DNA of 64,000 nucleotides from Alphaproteobacteria bacterium (GCA_015062545.1 SUUL01000003.1:1-64000), one strand, 5' to 3'; counted from the stretch's first letter, positions 34,539-44,263 are shown. A program made the numbers and translations. Notes: a model not told the origin generated them from the sequence alone.

Positions 34539-36113
34539 TTACTGTTCGCATCCATATTCACCACATGAACCGGCAGAAACCTCTTCTATTGCGATTGCCA
34601 TTGGGGCTGGCTTTGGTTCTTCGGTATAGTGAATTTCTTTGACGACACGCACCCTGCGATTTTCTGCATTTGGTGTATTATCTGGTGTTGGCACGGCCAA
34701 ATCCTGTTCCCCCGCAGATACCGCAACAATTTGGCTGGCAGGGATTCCATATTGAATCAGCATTTTCTGAACAGCATCCGCACGTCTGCCACCCAAGGCA
34801 TAATTATAATTCACACTGCCCGTTGTATCTGTATGTCCAACAACAGAAACCTTGATATTTTTATTTTCCTGTGTTGCAGCTGCCAGCTGTTCAATTAATT
34901 CTTTGTATTCTGGCTTAATTGTCGCCTTGTTGAAATCAAATCTGATTTCAAAAACTTCTTCCATAACATGCTGGGTTGGTTCCAGTGGAATTTGCTGAAC
35001 CTTAATCATTGTCTTTTCACCCGCAGCAGCCTGAATCTGATCCAAACGTGCATTAATTGCGGCCAATTCTTCACGCATGGCCATCATCATATTGATAAAT
35101 TCTTCACGTGTGACCAACTCTTCAGAAATCATTGGTATTTCCACAGGTTCACATTCTGGGCATTCCTGACACTGCTGACATTCCTGACATGCCGGACATT
35201 CTGGATCCTGGGATTGTTCACATTTTTCACATGCAGGACATGGCTGCGCAGAAACTTCTGCCAGTAAATTATTATTGCTGTTTTTCGTTGCATTTTTGGT
35301 GATTGTCTTATCGCCACCGTAGATATTTTGGTTAAATACAACAGGTTGTACAGGCTGAACCGGAACAGGATTAATCAAATGTTCTGGCATTGTTACATTT
35401 GTAACCACAATAACCCCTTCGCGTGGACTGCCCCCTGTTTTCATTGCGGACATATCACGTGTTTCTGGATAAAATTCTGCAACCGTCTGTTTGGTTGTTG
35501 TTTCAACTTGCATTGTTCCAACATCTTGCGTATCGACAGATACTGTTTTCACAATTCTGCCCCCCTTGCAATCACGTAATGCCGTCAGCGTTTTATTAAA
35601 TCTGTCACGACATTGTTGCGCGGTTGCATATTGTTCACTGGCCAATGCGGACAACCAACAATCAAATTTCGCCTGTGCTTCGGCCGCCAATTCAGGATTT
35701 GTATACGATGCATCATTTTTCAACAAATCCATCAAGTCATTATATGCAGCATTCAATTCAAACGTATCGGCTTCATTTTCCAGCACCCAATTATCCAAAC
35801 TCTCTGGGAATGGCACTTCGCCACTGAATGCCGCAACCGCCTTATTTGCGAACAATTCCCCCATATCGGCATAACCACTGGTACGTGCATTATATATTGC
35901 ATAAGAACGATAATTCATTGCCAACTGATTCAAGAAAGAATCCTGATGCGGTGCCGCATAAACATCCAACCCTTCGACATAGTCAACCGTTGGTGTTGCG
36001 ACCGGCCCAACTGCTTGATTAACAGGTGCGCCCCCATTATTCGCGCACGCAGCCACCGCTGTCAACATCAACATACGACCAACAATCCATGCAATCCCAG
36101 AATTATTCTTCAT
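34539..36113 (-). CDS. OmpA-family lipoprotein with a CxxC-rich segment
   Basis: 524 residues from the ATG at 36113 (AAGGAAGGA upstream). A lipobox (TAVAAC) suggests an outer-membrane lipoprotein. The first ~290 residues are helical and unrecognised; then comes a stretch of about 35 residues with ten or more cysteines in a repeated CxxC rhythm, then a coiled segment, and the OmpA C-terminal domain (about 385-500; RFDFNKATIKPEYKE, VVGHTDTTGS, YALGGRRADAVQKML), which binds peptidoglycan. It probably tethers the outer membrane to the wall, with a disulfide or metal site in the middle. A relative of Pal by design, but much longer. Confidence 0.82.
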   Translation of the reverse strand: MKNNSGIAWIVGRMLMLTAVAACANNGGAPVNQAVGPVATPTVDYVEGLDVYAAPHQDSFLNQLAMNYRSYAIYNARTSGYADMGELFANKAVAAFSGEVPFPESLDNWVLENEADTFELNAAYNDLMDLLKNDASYTNPELAAEAQAKFDCWLSALASEQYATAQQCRDRFNKTLTALRDCKGGRIVKTVSVDTQDVGTMQVETTTKQTVAEFYPETRDMSAMKTGGSPREGVIVVTNVTMPEHLINPVPVQPVQPVVFNQNIYGGDKTITKNATKNSNNNLLAEVSAQPCPACEKCEQSQDPECPACQECQQCQECPECEPVEIPMISEELVTREEFINMMMAMREELAAINARLDQIQAAAGEKTMIKVQQIPLEPTQHVMEEVFEIRFDFNKATIKPEYKELIEQLAAATQENKNIKVSVVGHTDTTGSVNYNYALGGRRADAVQKMLIQYGIPASQIVAVSAGEQDLAVPTPDNTPNAENRRVRVVKEIHYTEEPKPAPMAIAIEEVSAGSCGEYGCEQ

Positions 36114-36222
36114 ATTAAATCCTTCCTTGTATATCAAGTGTATTATACGATTTTTCAGAGAACTAGTAAAGCAGAAAAAAACTACAAAAAACAGATATTC
36201 GCCATATACCAACAATTACAAA

Positions 36223-37047
36223 TTACATTCCGCCCAAAAACTGGGTTGCAATTCCACCCAAAGATTGCAACATGCCACCTGCACCACTGCCGCTTGAGTT
36301 GGCAACACTGCCCACAACATCCATAATCGACCCAGTATTTGTCTTTTGCCCCATATTTCCAATCGCACTGATAACAAAATTCCCCATCAAAGCCCTTTTC
36401 TTGGCACTTAAACGCACAGGCGAACAATTTTCAATTTTACTCATCAATTTACTGGCCAACTTTGCTTCGCTTTCTGTATAGTCCTGTTCTGAAAAATCAA
36501 TCAAGTTAAAGATTTCGTACATATTAGTAATGTAAACCTTGTTTTTTTCACTACACTGATCAATTCCACCATCAGAACAATAATATGTTTTTGCAGCTTT
36601 TGGATACCCCTTCCATATCATATTATCATTTTCCGTCCCGGTGAATGAATCAAAACACATCAAACTACTGTCTAAATCATCACCAAAAGAACGAATTAAC
36701 GATTCATAACTGGACCCCGTACTGCCGCAATTTGACACCCCCAAAGAGTTAAATGCCTCTTGGGCACTCATCGAACCAGTTTTTGCCCATTCTTTAACCA
36801 AAGCATTAACATCTGCAATTTCTTGATTTGTTGGCACACATTCCGCGGTCAAGGCCTGTGTTTGTTGATTTATCTGCTGAACCCCCGACACCAAATTCAT
36901 CACCGTAGGCAACAAACTGGTTGCGGATTCAACGCCAGATTTCTGTTGTGTTGCAACAGGCGCAGCTTTTTTAATTGCAATCGCCCCCATGGCGACACTG
37001 TGCGCCATTACAAAAACACCTGCCAAGAACAGTATTTTTTTATTCAT
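36223..37047 (-). CDS. secreted hypothetical protein
   Basis: 274 residues. Signal peptide (MNKKILFLAGVFVMAHSVAMGA), helical mature part with eight cysteines, and a Gly/Ser-rich C-terminus (SGSGAGGMLQSLGGIATQFLGGM). No family recognised. It is 109 bp upstream of the OmpA lipoprotein on the same strand, so they may be expressed together. Confidence 0.55.
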   Translation of the reverse strand: MNKKILFLAGVFVMAHSVAMGAIAIKKAAPVATQQKSGVESATSLLPTVMNLVSGVQQINQQTQALTAECVPTNQEIADVNALVKEWAKTGSMSAQEAFNSLGVSNCGSTGSSYESLIRSFGDDLDSSLMCFDSFTGTENDNMIWKGYPKAAKTYYCSDGGIDQCSEKNKVYITNMYEIFNLIDFSEQDYTESEAKLASKLMSKIENCSPVRLSAKKRALMGNFVISAIGNMGQKTNTGSIMDVVGSVANSSGSGAGGMLQSLGGIATQFLGGM

Positions 37048-37127
37048 CTCTCTTGCTGGACATTATAACACAAAAAAATTACCAGATAAATATAAAAATT
37101 GCATTTTTATTCTGGGCGCGCTAACAT

Positions 37128-37613
37128 GTGGGTGTGAAACCCGACAAACGTAATTTTATTATATTCACTAAACACAAGCGTCTTCAACGTTTGTGGCAGT
37201 TCTTTTTCACGGGTTGGGGATTGGTAATGATTGCCGCGTTGGTCGCAGGCGCACTGTTTACCAAGCAGTTGTTATGGACCCCAATATCCACAATTAATAT
37301 GACCGATATTGTCAGCAAGCAATTCAGAATGACTGGCGCATCTTTTGTTGGTACAGATAAAAACGGTGAACCATTCAAGATCCATGCAAAAACCGGATAC
37401 CAAGAATATGATAACCCTGACATTGTGTTTATGGATGGGGTATCTGGCCGAATCAGTCGTGTAAACAATGGCCAACGTGTTACCGATGACATCAAGGCAC
37501 GGCACGGTAAATATAATCGCATACGCCGAACAGTAACCTTGCTTGGTGATGTACACGTTGATTCCAGCAATGGCGACAAAATTAGAACAGACGAATTGGT
37601 GATAACATTATGA
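37128..37613 (+). CDS. lptC: LptC, LPS-export periplasmic bridge protein
   Basis: 161 residues with one N-terminal membrane helix (about 27-47) and a beta-rich periplasmic domain (FRMTGASFVGTDKNGEPFKIHAKT; DGVSGRI; LLGDVHVDSSNGDKIRTDEL). It hands LPS from the inner-membrane LptBFG transporter to the periplasmic bridge. The start is a GTG (37128 or 37134); the ATG at 37126 is in another frame. It overlaps lptB by 4 bp (ATGA), so the two are coupled. The usual lptA between them is absent. Confidence 0.82.
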   Translation: MGVKPDKRNFIIFTKHKRLQRLWQFFFTGWGLVMIAALVAGALFTKQLLWTPISTINMTDIVSKQFRMTGASFVGTDKNGEPFKIHAKTGYQEYDNPDIVFMDGVSGRISRVNNGQRVTDDIKARHGKYNRIRRTVTLLGDVHVDSSNGDKIRTDELVITL

Positions 37614-38338
37614 AACAGTCAGTATTACGTGTTGAACACTTATCCAAAACATACGGCAAACGTATGGTTATCAAAGACATATCTTTAATCGCCCGCCAGG
37701 GTGAATCTGTTGGTCTGTTGGGACCAAATGGTGCAGGAAAAACCACTGCATTTTATTGCATAACAGGTCAGTTGGCGGCCACCGGCGGTCAAATTTTCCT
37801 GAATTCCCAGGATATTACACATTTGCCTTTCTACCAACGCGCACGTCTGCACATTGGGTATTTACCCCAAGAAAACAGCGTTTTTCGCGGACTGACCGTT
37901 GAACAGAACATTATGGCAATTCTCGAAGTTGTGGAACCCAGCAGAAAAAAGCGTCAAATGAAACTGGATTCTTTACTTGAAGAATTTTCCATATCATCCC
38001 TGCGGCGCAGCCCTGCAACTGCGCTGTCTGGGGGCGAACGCCGCCGCGTTGAAATTGCCCGCGCATTGGCCAATGACCCAAAGTTTATCTTGTTGGACGA
38101 ACCGTTTGCGGGTATTGACCCGATTGCGGTTAATGAAATTCGCAGTCTGGTATCGCAATTAAAGAATCGTGGCTTGGGCGTAATTATCACCGACCACAAC
38201 GTTCGTGAAACATTGGGCATTACCGATCGCAGCTATGTCTTACACGATGGCAAAATTTTGAAACATGGCACAACAGACGAAATCGTCCAAGACGAAATGG
38301 TAAAAAAAGTCTATCTGGGCGAAGATTTTGTTATGTAA
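37610..38338 (+). CDS. lptB: LptB, LPS-export ABC ATPase
   Basis: 242 residues, soluble ATPase powering LPS extraction by LptFG. Walker A is GPNGAGKT (about residues 39-46), the signature is LSGGERRRVEIARAL, Walker B is FILLDEPFAGIDP, and the switch His is in ITDHNVRETL. The strong match to LptB-type sequences and the lptC overlap fix the assignment. Confidence 0.95.
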   Translation: MKQSVLRVEHLSKTYGKRMVIKDISLIARQGESVGLLGPNGAGKTTAFYCITGQLAATGGQIFLNSQDITHLPFYQRARLHIGYLPQENSVFRGLTVEQNIMAILEVVEPSRKKRQMKLDSLLEEFSISSLRRSPATALSGGERRRVEIARALANDPKFILLDEPFAGIDPIAVNEIRSLVSQLKNRGLGVIITDHNVRETLGITDRSYVLHDGKILKHGTTDEIVQDEMVKKVYLGEDFVM

Positions 38339-38354
38339 TCCAAACATTAATAAA

Positions 38355-38382
38355 AATACGCGACCAATGTCGCGTATTTTTT
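38355..38382. terminator. terminator between lptB and clpB
   Basis: AATACGCGAC-CAAT-GTCGCGTATT stem with A- and T-runs on both sides; serves convergent lptB and clpB. Confidence 0.85.
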
Positions 38383-38398
38383 ATGCATCCCAGAATAC

Positions 38399-40456
38399 CT
38401 AGCCAACAGTCAAATCTTTGCCTTTGACATCGATATACACAGTACTGCCTTCGCCAATCGTTCCTGTCAATATCAAATCGGCAATCTTATCTTCGACCGC
38501 AGACGTAATCAGGCGTTTCAGCGGACGCGCGCCAAACACTGCATCATATCCATTATCCCCCAACCATTTAATGGCTTTGTCTGTTATATTCAGTTCAATA
38601 TGACGTTCTGCCAGACGTTTTTCCAGGCCACGCAACTGAATCCGCACAATTCCAGACATAACATCTTTGCCCAACGGATTAAAGAACACAATCTCGTCAA
38701 TACGATTAACAAATTCCGGACGGAAATTGCGTTTCACCGCATCCATATCTGGCAAATTACTGGTCATAATAATAATGGTATTGGTGAAATTTACCACATG
38801 CCCTTGACCATCTGTCAAACGCCCATCATCCAAAATTTGCAAGAACACATTAAACACATCAGGATTTGCCTTTTCAATTTCATCAAACAACAGCACCTGA
38901 TACGGGCGGCGGCGCACACTTTCGGTCAATACCCCACCCTGTTCATATCCGACATACCCTGGGGGACTGCCAATCAAGCGCGACACAGAATGTGGTTCCA
39001 TATATTCACTCATATCAATTCGTGTCATTGCAGTATCATCATTAAACAAATATTCTGCCAACGATTTTGCAACTTCGGTTTTACCAACACCTGTTGGTCC
39101 CAAGAACATAAAGCTGCCCATTGGTCTGCGTGGGTCAGACAGCCCTGCACGACTGCGGCGAATGGCGCGTGCCACCACCCCCAGCGCATGATCTTGACCG
39201 ACAACACGTTTGCGTAATTCGTCTTCAATATTTAACAGTTTGGACTGTTCTTCGGCATTTAATCTGTCGGCTGGAACACCCGTCCATTTACTTACAACCG
39301 CGGCAATATGTTCCGGTAACACCGTTTTATATTCGCGCGCATCTGAATTCATCTTTGCTATCTTTTCTTCCAGTTCTGGAATCTTACCATATTGCAACGC
39401 AGATGCCTTTTCATAATCGCCATTTCGCATTGCGGTTGCGACCTCGGCCTTGGCTGCATCCAGTGCCGCCATTGCATCAGACAACCCACGCATTTTCTGC
39501 TGTTCTGCCTGCCACGCGGCGGTCAGTTCACGCGATTCATCTTCGGTTGACTTGATAACATTTTCCAATTCCACCAGACGTTTTTTAGATTCTTCATCTT
39601 TTTCTTTTTTCAGGGCCTGTTGCTCAATTTTCAACTGCATCAAGTGCCTATCGACTTCGTCTAATTTATCTGGCTTGGATGCAATTTCAATACGGACACG
39701 TGCGGCGGCTTCGTCAATCAAATCAATCGCCTTGTCTGGCAAGAATCTGTCTGTGATATACCGATTAGACAACTTAACCGCACTGACCAATGCCGCGTCC
39801 GCGATTCGCACCCCGTGATGTCCTTCGTATTTTTCCTTTAATCCACGCAATATTGAAATCGTATCATCAACAGTTGGCTCATCAACATACACGGGCTGAA
39901 AACGGCGCGCCAATGCCGGATCTTTTTCAATATATTGACGATATTCATCCAACGTTGTTGCACCCAAACAGTGCAATTCACCACGCGCCAACATTGGTTT
40001 TAACAGATTTGCGGCATCCATACTGCCTTCGCCCTTGCCTGCGCCAACCAATGTATGCAATTCATCAATAAACAATATAATTTTACCATCTGCTTCTTTC
40101 ACAGCCTTTAATATGGCTTTCAATCGCCCTTCAAACTGACCACGAAAAGATGCGCCCGCCATCAGCGCGCCCATATCCAAACTTAACAACTGCTTGTTCA
40201 GCAGATTTTCTGGCACATCCCCTGAAATAATACGATTCGCCAATCCTTCGACAATCGCGGTTTTCCCCACCCCCGGATTACCAATTAAAACCGGATTATT
40301 TTTAGTACGGCGACTTAACACCTGAATGGATCGGCGAATTTCTTCGTCACGCCCAATCACAGGGTCTAATTTTCCGTCTGCCGCCAGTTTTGTAAAATCA
40401 GTCGTATATTTTTCAATCGCCTGTTTTGGTGATTCCTGTAAATCATCTGGGTTCAT
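38399..40456 (-). CDS. clpB: ClpB disaggregase lacking the N-terminal domain
   Basis: 685 residues against about 860 for standard ClpB. It extracts and refolds aggregated proteins with DnaK. Both AAA+ modules are intact: Walker A GNPGVGKT (about residue 59) and GPTGVGKT, with the middle coiled-coil domain between (about 270-400). The N-terminal substrate domain is missing; an AGAGG site lies 9 bases before the ATG and there is no room upstream for the domain. About 20 residues usually found between TSNL and FRPEF are also absent. A heat-shock-like promoter lies upstream. Confidence 0.92.
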   Translation of the reverse strand: MNPDDLQESPKQAIEKYTTDFTKLAADGKLDPVIGRDEEIRRSIQVLSRRTKNNPVLIGNPGVGKTAIVEGLANRIISGDVPENLLNKQLLSLDMGALMAGASFRGQFEGRLKAILKAVKEADGKIILFIDELHTLVGAGKGEGSMDAANLLKPMLARGELHCLGATTLDEYRQYIEKDPALARRFQPVYVDEPTVDDTISILRGLKEKYEGHHGVRIADAALVSAVKLSNRYITDRFLPDKAIDLIDEAAARVRIEIASKPDKLDEVDRHLMQLKIEQQALKKEKDEESKKRLVELENVIKSTEDESRELTAAWQAEQQKMRGLSDAMAALDAAKAEVATAMRNGDYEKASALQYGKIPELEEKIAKMNSDAREYKTVLPEHIAAVVSKWTGVPADRLNAEEQSKLLNIEDELRKRVVGQDHALGVVARAIRRSRAGLSDPRRPMGSFMFLGPTGVGKTEVAKSLAEYLFNDDTAMTRIDMSEYMEPHSVSRLIGSPPGYVGYEQGGVLTESVRRRPYQVLLFDEIEKANPDVFNVFLQILDDGRLTDGQGHVVNFTNTIIIMTSNLPDMDAVKRNFRPEFVNRIDEIVFFNPLGKDVMSGIVRIQLRGLEKRLAERHIELNITDKAIKWLGDNGYDAVFGARPLKRLITSAVEDKIADLILTGTIGEGSTVYIDVKGKDLTVG

Positions 40457-40485
40457 ATATAGTACCTCTTGTTATCATTTTCCCT

Positions 40486-40516
40486 ATATATAGTGCCACA
40501 AACACATCTTTCAAGA
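40486..40516 (-). promoter_or_regulatory. RpoH-like heat-shock promoter of clpB
   Basis: On the minus strand CTTG (plus 40513-40516) and ACTATATATA (plus 40486-40495) are 17 bp apart. This matches the alphaproteobacterial RpoH pattern CTTG-N17-CYTATNT except for the first -10 base, as expected for a heat-shock chaperone. Confidence 0.5.
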
Positions 40517-40592
40517 TACAGGAACGAATCCCGCCACATAACTTGCAGATACCGAATAAATGTATTACGATTAATACAAAAGGACGGAACAC

Positions 40593-42023
40593 ATGACAGA
40601 TTTTACCCCACAAGATATCAAACAAATCGAATCGCACGGCTTGACATTAAATGCCGTTCACCAACAGATGTCTGATTTTATAAAGGGATTTGCCCCATCA
40701 GATATTACATCCGCCGCAACCATAAACAATGGCGTTATGCCAATGCTGGGCAACGAATATGTTGAATATTATCAATCTGTCAAAGATAAATATAACATTA
40801 TAAAATTTGTTCCCGCATCTGGGGCCGCAACCCGCATGTTCAAGGACCTATTTGAATTCTTGTCCAACGGGACAATGAACAAAACCACACAAACAGTTCT
40901 GGACAATTTAGAAAAATTCGCGTTTTTCAATGACTTGCAGCCTCACTTGCCTGAAAACGCAACTGCACACGACATAATTGAATGTCTGATAACAGAACGC
41001 GGGCTAAACTATGGCGCATTACCCAAGGCATTGTTACAGTTTCATAAATACCCAGACAGCAATCGTACCGCCTTGGCAGAACACCTGACCGAAGGCGCGC
41101 TGTACGCAGAATCAAACAAAAACGTTAACATACATTTTACCCTGTCGCCGGAACACATATCTGGATTTCAGAATTTATTAAAAGAAATTCTTCCACAATA
41201 TTCTGAAAAATTTGGCGTTACATATAATATAAGCATATCTACGCAAAAGCCTGAAACAGATACAATCGCTGTTAACTTGGACAACACCCCATTCAGAAAC
41301 GATGACGGCACATTACTGTTTCGTCCTGCGGGGCATGGCGCATTAATTGAAAACCTGAATGATATTGATGGCGACCTGATATATATCAAAAACATTGATA
41401 ACATCTGCCCAGATAACATGCGCACAGATACAATATATCACAAGATGGCATTGGCGGGCTTGGCGATACAGACCCAAGAAAAAATATTTGAATACATTCG
41501 CGCGCTAGATGCAGGAACTGCAAACGCAGACGAAGTCAAAACATTTATACGCGATAAATTGGGAATTCGCATCACAGACACCGCAAATCTGCGTGATATA
41601 TTAAATCGCCCACTGCGTGTATGCGGCATAATCAAAAATACTGGCGAACCTGGCGGTGGTCCATTCTGGGTACATGGCGAAAATGGCGACAGTTTACAAA
41701 TCGTAGAACCTGGTCAAATTGCCCCTGAAAATATAAGCATACTAAAGAACGGCGAATTTTTCAGTCCCACGGATTTGGTATGCATGCCTTATGCCTATGA
41801 CGGTCAGAAATTCAACCTGTTGAATTACGTTGACCCGCGCGCAGGCTTTATATCTGAAAAATCCAAGAACGGTCGTCCGTTGCGCGCAATGGAACGCCCC
41901 GGTTTATGGAACGGTGCAATGGCAAACTGGAACACAATATTTGTAGAAACCCCATTGACCACATTTACGCCTGTAAAAGTGATAACAGACTTGCTAAACG
42001 CGGGGCATACAATAAATAAATAA
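40593..42023 (+). CDS. DUF4301-family protein
   Basis: 476 residues. The motif KFVPASGAATRMFK near residue 70 and the C-terminal NGRPLRAMERPGLWNGAMANWNT-type block (cited in part) are characteristic of DUF4301, a family known mainly from Bacteroidota whose fold suggests a nucleotide-sugar or sugar-phosphate transferase; the function is not established. No signal peptide. It starts 76 bp after the divergent clpB promoter region. Possible exchange with gut Bacteroidota is inference from known distribution only. Confidence 0.72.
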   Translation: MTDFTPQDIKQIESHGLTLNAVHQQMSDFIKGFAPSDITSAATINNGVMPMLGNEYVEYYQSVKDKYNIIKFVPASGAATRMFKDLFEFLSNGTMNKTTQTVLDNLEKFAFFNDLQPHLPENATAHDIIECLITERGLNYGALPKALLQFHKYPDSNRTALAEHLTEGALYAESNKNVNIHFTLSPEHISGFQNLLKEILPQYSEKFGVTYNISISTQKPETDTIAVNLDNTPFRNDDGTLLFRPAGHGALIENLNDIDGDLIYIKNIDNICPDNMRTDTIYHKMALAGLAIQTQEKIFEYIRALDAGTANADEVKTFIRDKLGIRITDTANLRDILNRPLRVCGIIKNTGEPGGGPFWVHGENGDSLQIVEPGQIAPENISILKNGEFFSPTDLVCMPYAYDGQKFNLLNYVDPRAGFISEKSKNGRPLRAMERPGLWNGAMANWNTIFVETPLTTFTPVKVITDLLNAGHTINK

Positions 42024-42043
42024 TAAAAATATAAAAACAACAC

Positions 42044-42070
42044 TTGACTTTTCTATATTTTTGTTATAAA
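42044..42070 (+). promoter_or_regulatory. promoter of rpmB
   Basis: TTGACT (42044-42049) and TATAAA (42065-42070), 15 bp apart, 34 bp upstream of the rpmB start, which has AAAGGTAG before it. Confidence 0.6.
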
Positions 42071-42103
42071 TTTAGCACCGCTATAAATTAAAGGTAGAGT
42101 ATT

Positions 42104-42472
42104 ATGCCACGTGTATGTAAAGTTACAGGTAAGAAAACAGAAGTTGGGATGAACGTTTCCCACTCTCATCGTCGTACAAAACGTACATTCTTGCCAAATC
42201 TGCAAACATTAAAGTTCCACAGTGATATTTTGGGACGCGATTTTTCATTACGTATTTCAACTGCTGGCTTGCGCACATTGACCAAGCATGGCGGTCTGGA
42301 TGGCTATGTAATGGCGAAACCTGTATCACGTTTGACAGAAGATATGGCTGCAATTAAGAAAGCCATTGAAAAGAAGATTGGTAAACCAGCTGCACCTGCG
42401 AAGAAACCTGCACACAAGGCAAACCGCAGCGCCCGCTTGGTTAAAAAAGTTGATGCGAAACAGGCTGCTTAA
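42104..42472 (+). CDS. rpmB: 50S ribosomal protein L28
   Basis: 122 residues. The L28 core (MPRVCKVTGKKTEVGMNVSH, SHRRTKRTFLPNLQ) is followed by a C-terminal tail of about 35 residues rich in Lys, Ala and Pro, which many bacterial L28 proteins lack. No gene for L33 follows; a tRNA-Leu gene begins 24 bp downstream. Confidence 0.96.
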   Translation: MPRVCKVTGKKTEVGMNVSHSHRRTKRTFLPNLQTLKFHSDILGRDFSLRISTAGLRTLTKHGGLDGYVMAKPVSRLTEDMAAIKKAIEKKIGKPAAPAKKPAHKANRSARLVKKVDAKQAA

Positions 42473-42496
42473 TTAGGTATTCAGCAGTGCATCCAT

Positions 42497-42581
42497 GGCC
42501 CCGTGGCGGAATTGGTAGACGCGCTTGACTCAAAATCAAGTTCTGCAAGGAGTGTCGGTTCGAGTCCGACCAGGGCCACCA
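42497..42581 (+). tRNA. tRNA-Leu (anticodon CAA)
   Basis: 85 nt with CCA encoded. The anticodon stem CTTGA / TCAAG encloses CTCAAAA, giving CAA (reads UUG, one of the common Leu codons here). Long variable arm, T loop TTCGAGT. The acceptor stem shows one apparent C-A mismatch at its sixth pair. Confidence 0.93.
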
Positions 42582-42587
42582 GAAATT

Positions 42588-42612
42588 AAAATCCCCAAAT
42601 GGGGATTTTTAT
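42588..42612 (+). terminator. terminator after tRNA-Leu(CAA)
   Basis: AAATCCCC-AAAT-GGGGATTT followed by a T-rich run, 7 bp after the tRNA. Confidence 0.75.
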
Positions 42613-42614
42613 TT

Positions 42615-42975
42615 TTGCCATTCCTGCCCCCGCAGGAGTGACAAGAATTAGAAATTCTTGTGAAAAAATATGCTGATACTCCCTGCCCCCTTGTGGGGCG
42701 GGTCAGAATTCCCGACAATTTATTGACGTTGGAATTCTGGGGTGGGGGTAAAAAACAAAGGAAATAAACAGAATTTTTGTAAAAAAATTCTGTCATTCTG
42801 AACTTGATTCAGAACCCAGGTAATGCGCGCACGCGCGCACAAATAACAAAGATGTATCACCTAGGTTCTGGGGTCAAGCCCCAGAATGACAATTTTTTTG
42901 TAAAAAAAATTGTAGTAAGTAATTCTTGTAAACAAATATGCTGATACTCCCTGCCCCCTTGTGGGGCAGGTAACA
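42615..42975. repeat. mosaic intergenic repeat block 2
   Basis: Two GC-hairpin elements (CCCCC-TTG-TGGGG followed in the first by GGGTCAGAATTCC) start near 42683 and 42951, 268 bp apart. Between them are TTCTGAA-CTTGA-TTCAGAA, an alternating GCGCGC stretch and TTCTGGGG-TCAA-GCCCCAGAA. Same design as the blocks at 57.7 and 60.1 kb; reverse of that at 10.8 kb. No gene. Confidence 0.85.
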
Positions 42976-43012
42976 GAAGCCCCACCACCACCACAAGCAG
43001 GGGGCAACAAAA

Positions 43013-43034
43013 AACCGCCAAATGGCGGTTTCTT
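43013..43034 (-). terminator. terminator of the 44172-43033 gene
   Basis: AACCGCC-AAA-TGGCGGTT stem next to the stop codon; T-rich on both sides. Confidence 0.75.
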
Positions 43035-44172
43035 ATTCAATCCAAATCTTGGCAGATGTCGTTGACGTTGCAGAACCCGCAGGTACCGTACCCCACTCTG
43101 CAACCCCGGCTGTTGTTGCACTGGCGGACACAACGGTAACAACAGTATTATCACTCTCCTCAGTAGAATCAACAACTAAACCATTTCCAAACTTTATCTG
43201 ACTTTCATGAACGGCCACTTTATCTGCCGTACCATCATCAGCACCAACCCCAATCCCAGAAACATAACACACGGTACCATCTTCGCCATCACACGAACTA
43301 TCTAACTGAACAGGCACCCCTTTTACAACGCCATCTGGTTCAATCACAACAAACCCCGAAACATCGGCACCATCTTCTTCATCTGATACCACTGCAGGAA
43401 TCTTATTTTGTTTGCTATTCAACGCACTTGTTACAACCTTGTTCTGAACCGGGTTGGTACTGGTTGTGCTTAGCGCGCTGTCAACCGTGGTTTCTGGTGC
43501 ATTAGCACGTGTCAAGGTTACCGCACCATCATCAGTAACAGCTATATCTGTTACAAATTGACCTGTACCAGAATCAGAAATCCGAACCGCCTTTAGCTTG
43601 CCATCTTGATTCGCGGTTACAATGGCATTTGTTACAATACTTCCACCAACTGTATCACAGGTATCATAACCACCTTCGTCTATGTAACATCTTTCGTATC
43701 CATTTATTAAGGGTTGCTTTTTATCAAGTTCGTCATTTATATATACGGTTCTTTCATACAACGACATACCGTCCATTGGTGTTTCATCATTTATTGAATT
43801 TCCGGGAAGGCCTGTAAAACTTACCAAATCTTCTATATTAAAATAAATGTTTCCACCATACATACCTGCCGTGCTTTCCCAATTACCCATATTCGCGGGA
43901 TCTTGAAAATACTCATATGGCAAGACATACTGCAAAGCATCATAAAAAGCACTCATGCTAACTGGTGTGGAATCATATAGTTGGCAAGTTGCATTGTCTA
44001 AGCTATCATAACCCATATCACACGTCTGTACACTGATTATGCCATCAGCAATTTGAACATTATCACCGGCGGTCAAGGCATTTTCATCCACATATTTTGT
44101 TGATGCAATATCGGCGCGGGCCATACCTGTGGCGGCCATAATAATCAATAACGATAACAAAAATTTATTCAT
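43033..44172 (-). CDS. secreted surface protein with tail-fibre-like motif
   Basis: 379 residues. Signal peptide ending ARA, then ASTKYVDENAL, a Cys-containing central region, and the segment TSTNPVQNKVVTSAL (about residues 235-250), a motif common in phage tail fibres and other trimeric adhesin-like proteins. The C-terminus is Ala/Thr/Ser/Val-rich and ends WIE. The start has GGAAAGGG directly before TATG. A complex structured leader with two terminators and a further hairpin (44206-44256) lies upstream. Likely an exported fibrous or adhesive protein; no defined function. Confidence 0.6.
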   Translation of the reverse strand: MNKFLLSLLIIMAATGMARADIASTKYVDENALTAGDNVQIADGIISVQTCDMGYDSLDNATCQLYDSTPVSMSAFYDALQYVLPYEYFQDPANMGNWESTAGMYGGNIYFNIEDLVSFTGLPGNSINDETPMDGMSLYERTVYINDELDKKQPLINGYERCYIDEGGYDTCDTVGGSIVTNAIVTANQDGKLKAVRISDSGTGQFVTDIAVTDDGAVTLTRANAPETTVDSALSTTSTNPVQNKVVTSALNSKQNKIPAVVSDEEDGADVSGFVVIEPDGVVKGVPVQLDSSCDGEDGTVCYVSGIGVGADDGTADKVAVHESQIKFGNGLVVDSTEESDNTVVTVVSASATTAGVAEWGTVPAGSATSTTSAKIWIE

Positions 44173-44205
44173 ACCCTTTCCCCCCGATTACAGATCCTTG
44201 GCGGC

Positions 44206-44256
44206 GACACGGTCAAACAGAGATTTGGGGTTGGTGGTCCCCACAAACCGTGTCAC
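44206..44256 (-). promoter_or_regulatory. long hairpin in the 5' leader of the 44172 gene
   Basis: An outer stem GACACGGT / ACCGTGTC and an inner stem TTTGGGG / CCCCACAAA around a small loop, 35-85 bases before the start codon. It has no T-run and so is not a terminator; it may shape mRNA stability or translation. Confidence 0.5.
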
Positions 44257-44263
44257 CACATAA

